From positions 1-7,540 of the forward strand of contig JACRAA010000428.1 of the NCBI GenBank assembly GCA_016213595.1: DNA of 7,540 bases, in the 5' to 3' direction. The stretch comes from Actinomycetota bacterium. Lineage in GTDB: Bacteria; Actinomycetota; Actinomycetes; Propionibacteriales; Propionibacteriaceae. A model generated the notes under the pieces. The model did no database searches, had not been told where the DNA came from, and saw only the letters and a program-made list of their open reading frames with translations. Shown in pieces: positions 6,311 through 7,540 of this stretch; positions within the stretch are counted from its first letter, which is position 1; each line of letters starts with the position of its first letter. The translations under genes were made by a program, and so were the position numbers.

Positions 6311-6418
6311 CAGGGCGCGCGCGAGGACATCGGCCGGGTCGGCCTCGCTGCGCTTGCCTCGTCCCGTGTGCGCTGGAAGGCTGGTCCTGACGCTGTACGA
6401 CCTCGTGGAAGAGCTCTC
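6272..6418. promoter_or_regulatory. Divergent intergenic region, membrane protein and malQ genes
   Basis: These 147 bases should hold promoters for both flanking genes. No convincing -35/-10 pair was seen. The malQ side has a good ribosome binding site, GGAAGAG at 6407-6413, five bases before the ATG. An 8-bp inverted pair, CGAGGCCG (6287-6294) and CGGCCTCG (6340-6347), is separated by 45 bases and may be chance in such GC-rich DNA. Confidence 0.4.
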
Positions 6419-7540
6419 ATGCCACTGACTGACCCCGCACTCCGTGAGCTCTCCCGGCTGTACCAGATCAGCACGGAGTTCTGGGACTGGAAGGGCCATC
6501 ACACAGAGGTCGACGACGCCTCGGTGATCGCGGTCCTCAGCGCGTTCGACGTGGACGCCTCCACGCCCGAGAAGGCGCGGACGGCTGTCGACGCTCATCA
6601 GACCCGCGCCTGACAGCGCGAGCTGCCCCCGTGCGTCGTGGTCGAGCAGGGGCAGAGCAAGCTCTTCCCGGTCCACGTGCACGCCGGGTCGGGGGCCCAC
6701 GTGTTCGTACGGCTCGAGGACGGCGGCACGGTCGAGGCGAGCCAGGTCGACAACTTCGAGCCCGACCGTGAGGTGGACGGGGAGTGGCTGGGCGAGGCCA
6801 CCTTCGTGACCCCCTCGGAGCTGCCGCTCGGCTACCACCGGCTCGTGCTCCGCTCGGACGACCGGGAGGTCGAGAGCGCACTCATCGTCACGCCGACCTG
6901 GCTCGGCTTCCCGCGCCAGATGGGGGACAAGCGGATCTGGGGCTTCGCGACCCAGCTCTACTCCGTCGCGTCCCGCGACTCGTGGGGCGTCGGCGACCTG
7001 ACCGACCTGGCCGACCTCGCCGTGTGGAGCGCGACCAGGCACTTCGCCTCGTACGTCCTCATCAACCCGCTGCACGCCGCACAGCCCGTGCCACCGATGG
7101 AGCCGTCGCCGTACCTGCCGTCGAGCAGGCGCTACGTCAGCCCCCTGTACATCCGTCCGGAGGCGATCCCCGAGTACGCGTCCCTCTCGGCCGTTGAGCG
7201 CGAGGCCGTCGACGAGACCCGACGAGAGCTGGTCGCGGGGCTCGCCGACTCCGTACGGGTCGAGCGCGACGACTCGTGGGACGCGAAGCGCGAAGCCCTC
7301 GAGCTGGTGTTCCGCGCCGGGCGCAAGCAGGCTCGGCAGATGGCGTTCGAGGACTTCCAGCGGCGCGAGGGGCGCCAGCTCCGCGACTTCGCCACCTGGT
7401 GCGCGCTGTCGGAGAAGCACGGCCGCAGCTGGCGTGCGTGGCCCGACCCGTTCAGGAGGCCGACGTCGCCGGAGGTCGCCCAGTTCGCGGCGGAGAACGG
7501 CGACCTCGTGACGTTCTACATGTGGCTGCAGTGGATCGCG
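6419..7540 (+). pseudogene. malQ: 4-alpha-glucanotransferase, interrupted by an in-frame TGA and cut by right edge
   Basis: MalQ (amylomaltase, GH77) transfers glucan segments between maltodextrins in the cytoplasm during maltose and glycogen metabolism. The start is ATG 6419 with GGAAGAG upstream. The first 64 codons (LSRLYQISTEFWDWKGHHTEV, then SVIAVLSAFDVDA) match the N-terminus of actinobacterial MalQ. Codon 65 is TGA (6611-6613). The same frame then continues without a stop to the window end, starting QRELPPCVVVEQGQ, with a beta-rich N-terminal domain to about residue 160. The GH77 barrel follows: SWGVGD (188-193), NPLHAAQP (216-223), PSPYLPSSRR (229-238), NPLYI-like SPLYIRPE, and FYMWLQWIA at the edge. 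Related proteins usually have Trp before the (R)RxLPPxVVV block, so a TGG-to-TGA change explains the stop. The catalytic residues lie beyond the window. Restart at GTG 6638 is possible but has no good ribosome binding site. Confidence 0.88.

Noticed and set aside
6287..6347. 8-bp inverted pair CGAGGCCG / CGGCCTCG upstream of malQ
   Set aside because: The 45-base separation and pure GC-rich composition make a chance match likely; not raised as a finding.
6611..6613. Selenocysteine or reassigned TGA in malQ
   Set aside because: MalQ is not a known selenoprotein family and the expected residue is Trp. No obvious SECIS-like hairpin was seen after the TGA, and other genes here end with TGA.
6275..7420. 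381-codon minus-strand open frame across malQ
   Set aside because: The plus strand carries conserved MalQ motifs throughout. The antisense frame is a composition shadow and does not show that malQ is non-coding.

Overview
The window is high-GC throughout. Its protein families (ABC-F of the DEPDNFLDVP type, DUF3039, EI24, a DUF2510-RDD fusion, and MalQ with an N-terminal extension) are typical of Actinobacteria. A Micrococcales/Cellulomonadaceae-like organism would fit, but that is an inference from gene content. GTG starts are frequent and TGA is the usual stop codon. The setting looks like chromosomal core sequence: no insertion sequence, phage gene, tRNA, rRNA or CRISPR array was seen.

Layout from left to right: (1) the 5' two-thirds of an ABC-F ATPase gene on the minus strand, running off the left edge; (2) a divergent intergenic region of about 200 bp holding a 15-bp tandem repeat; (3) a plus-strand gene for an sn-glycerol-1-phosphate dehydrogenase (AraM/EgsA family); (4) a minus-strand three-gene cluster, transcribed right to left as tail-anchored Ser/Thr kinase, DUF3039 protein, EI24/CysZ-like membrane protein, which converges on the dehydrogenase gene; (5) a divergent intergenic region of 170 bp with a short palindrome; (6) a plus-strand DUF2510-RDD membrane protein gene; (7) convergent with it, a minus-strand gene for a 109-aa membrane protein whose start codon lies in the loop of a perfect inverted repeat; (8) a plus-strand malQ (4-alpha-glucanotransferase) running off the right edge.

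The clearest anomaly is in malQ. Codon 65 is TGA, but the same frame stays open and MalQ-like for the remaining 309 codons of the window. The position is normally occupied by tryptophan in related proteins, so this looks like a single TGG-to-TGA change: a nonsense mutation, a base-call error or, less likely, a readthrough site. The other points worth a second look are the 15-bp repeat upstream of the glycerol-1-phosphate dehydrogenase gene, the unusual active-site motifs and minimal tail anchor of the kinase, and the start-codon hairpin. I did not find convincing evidence for a new multi-gene system.
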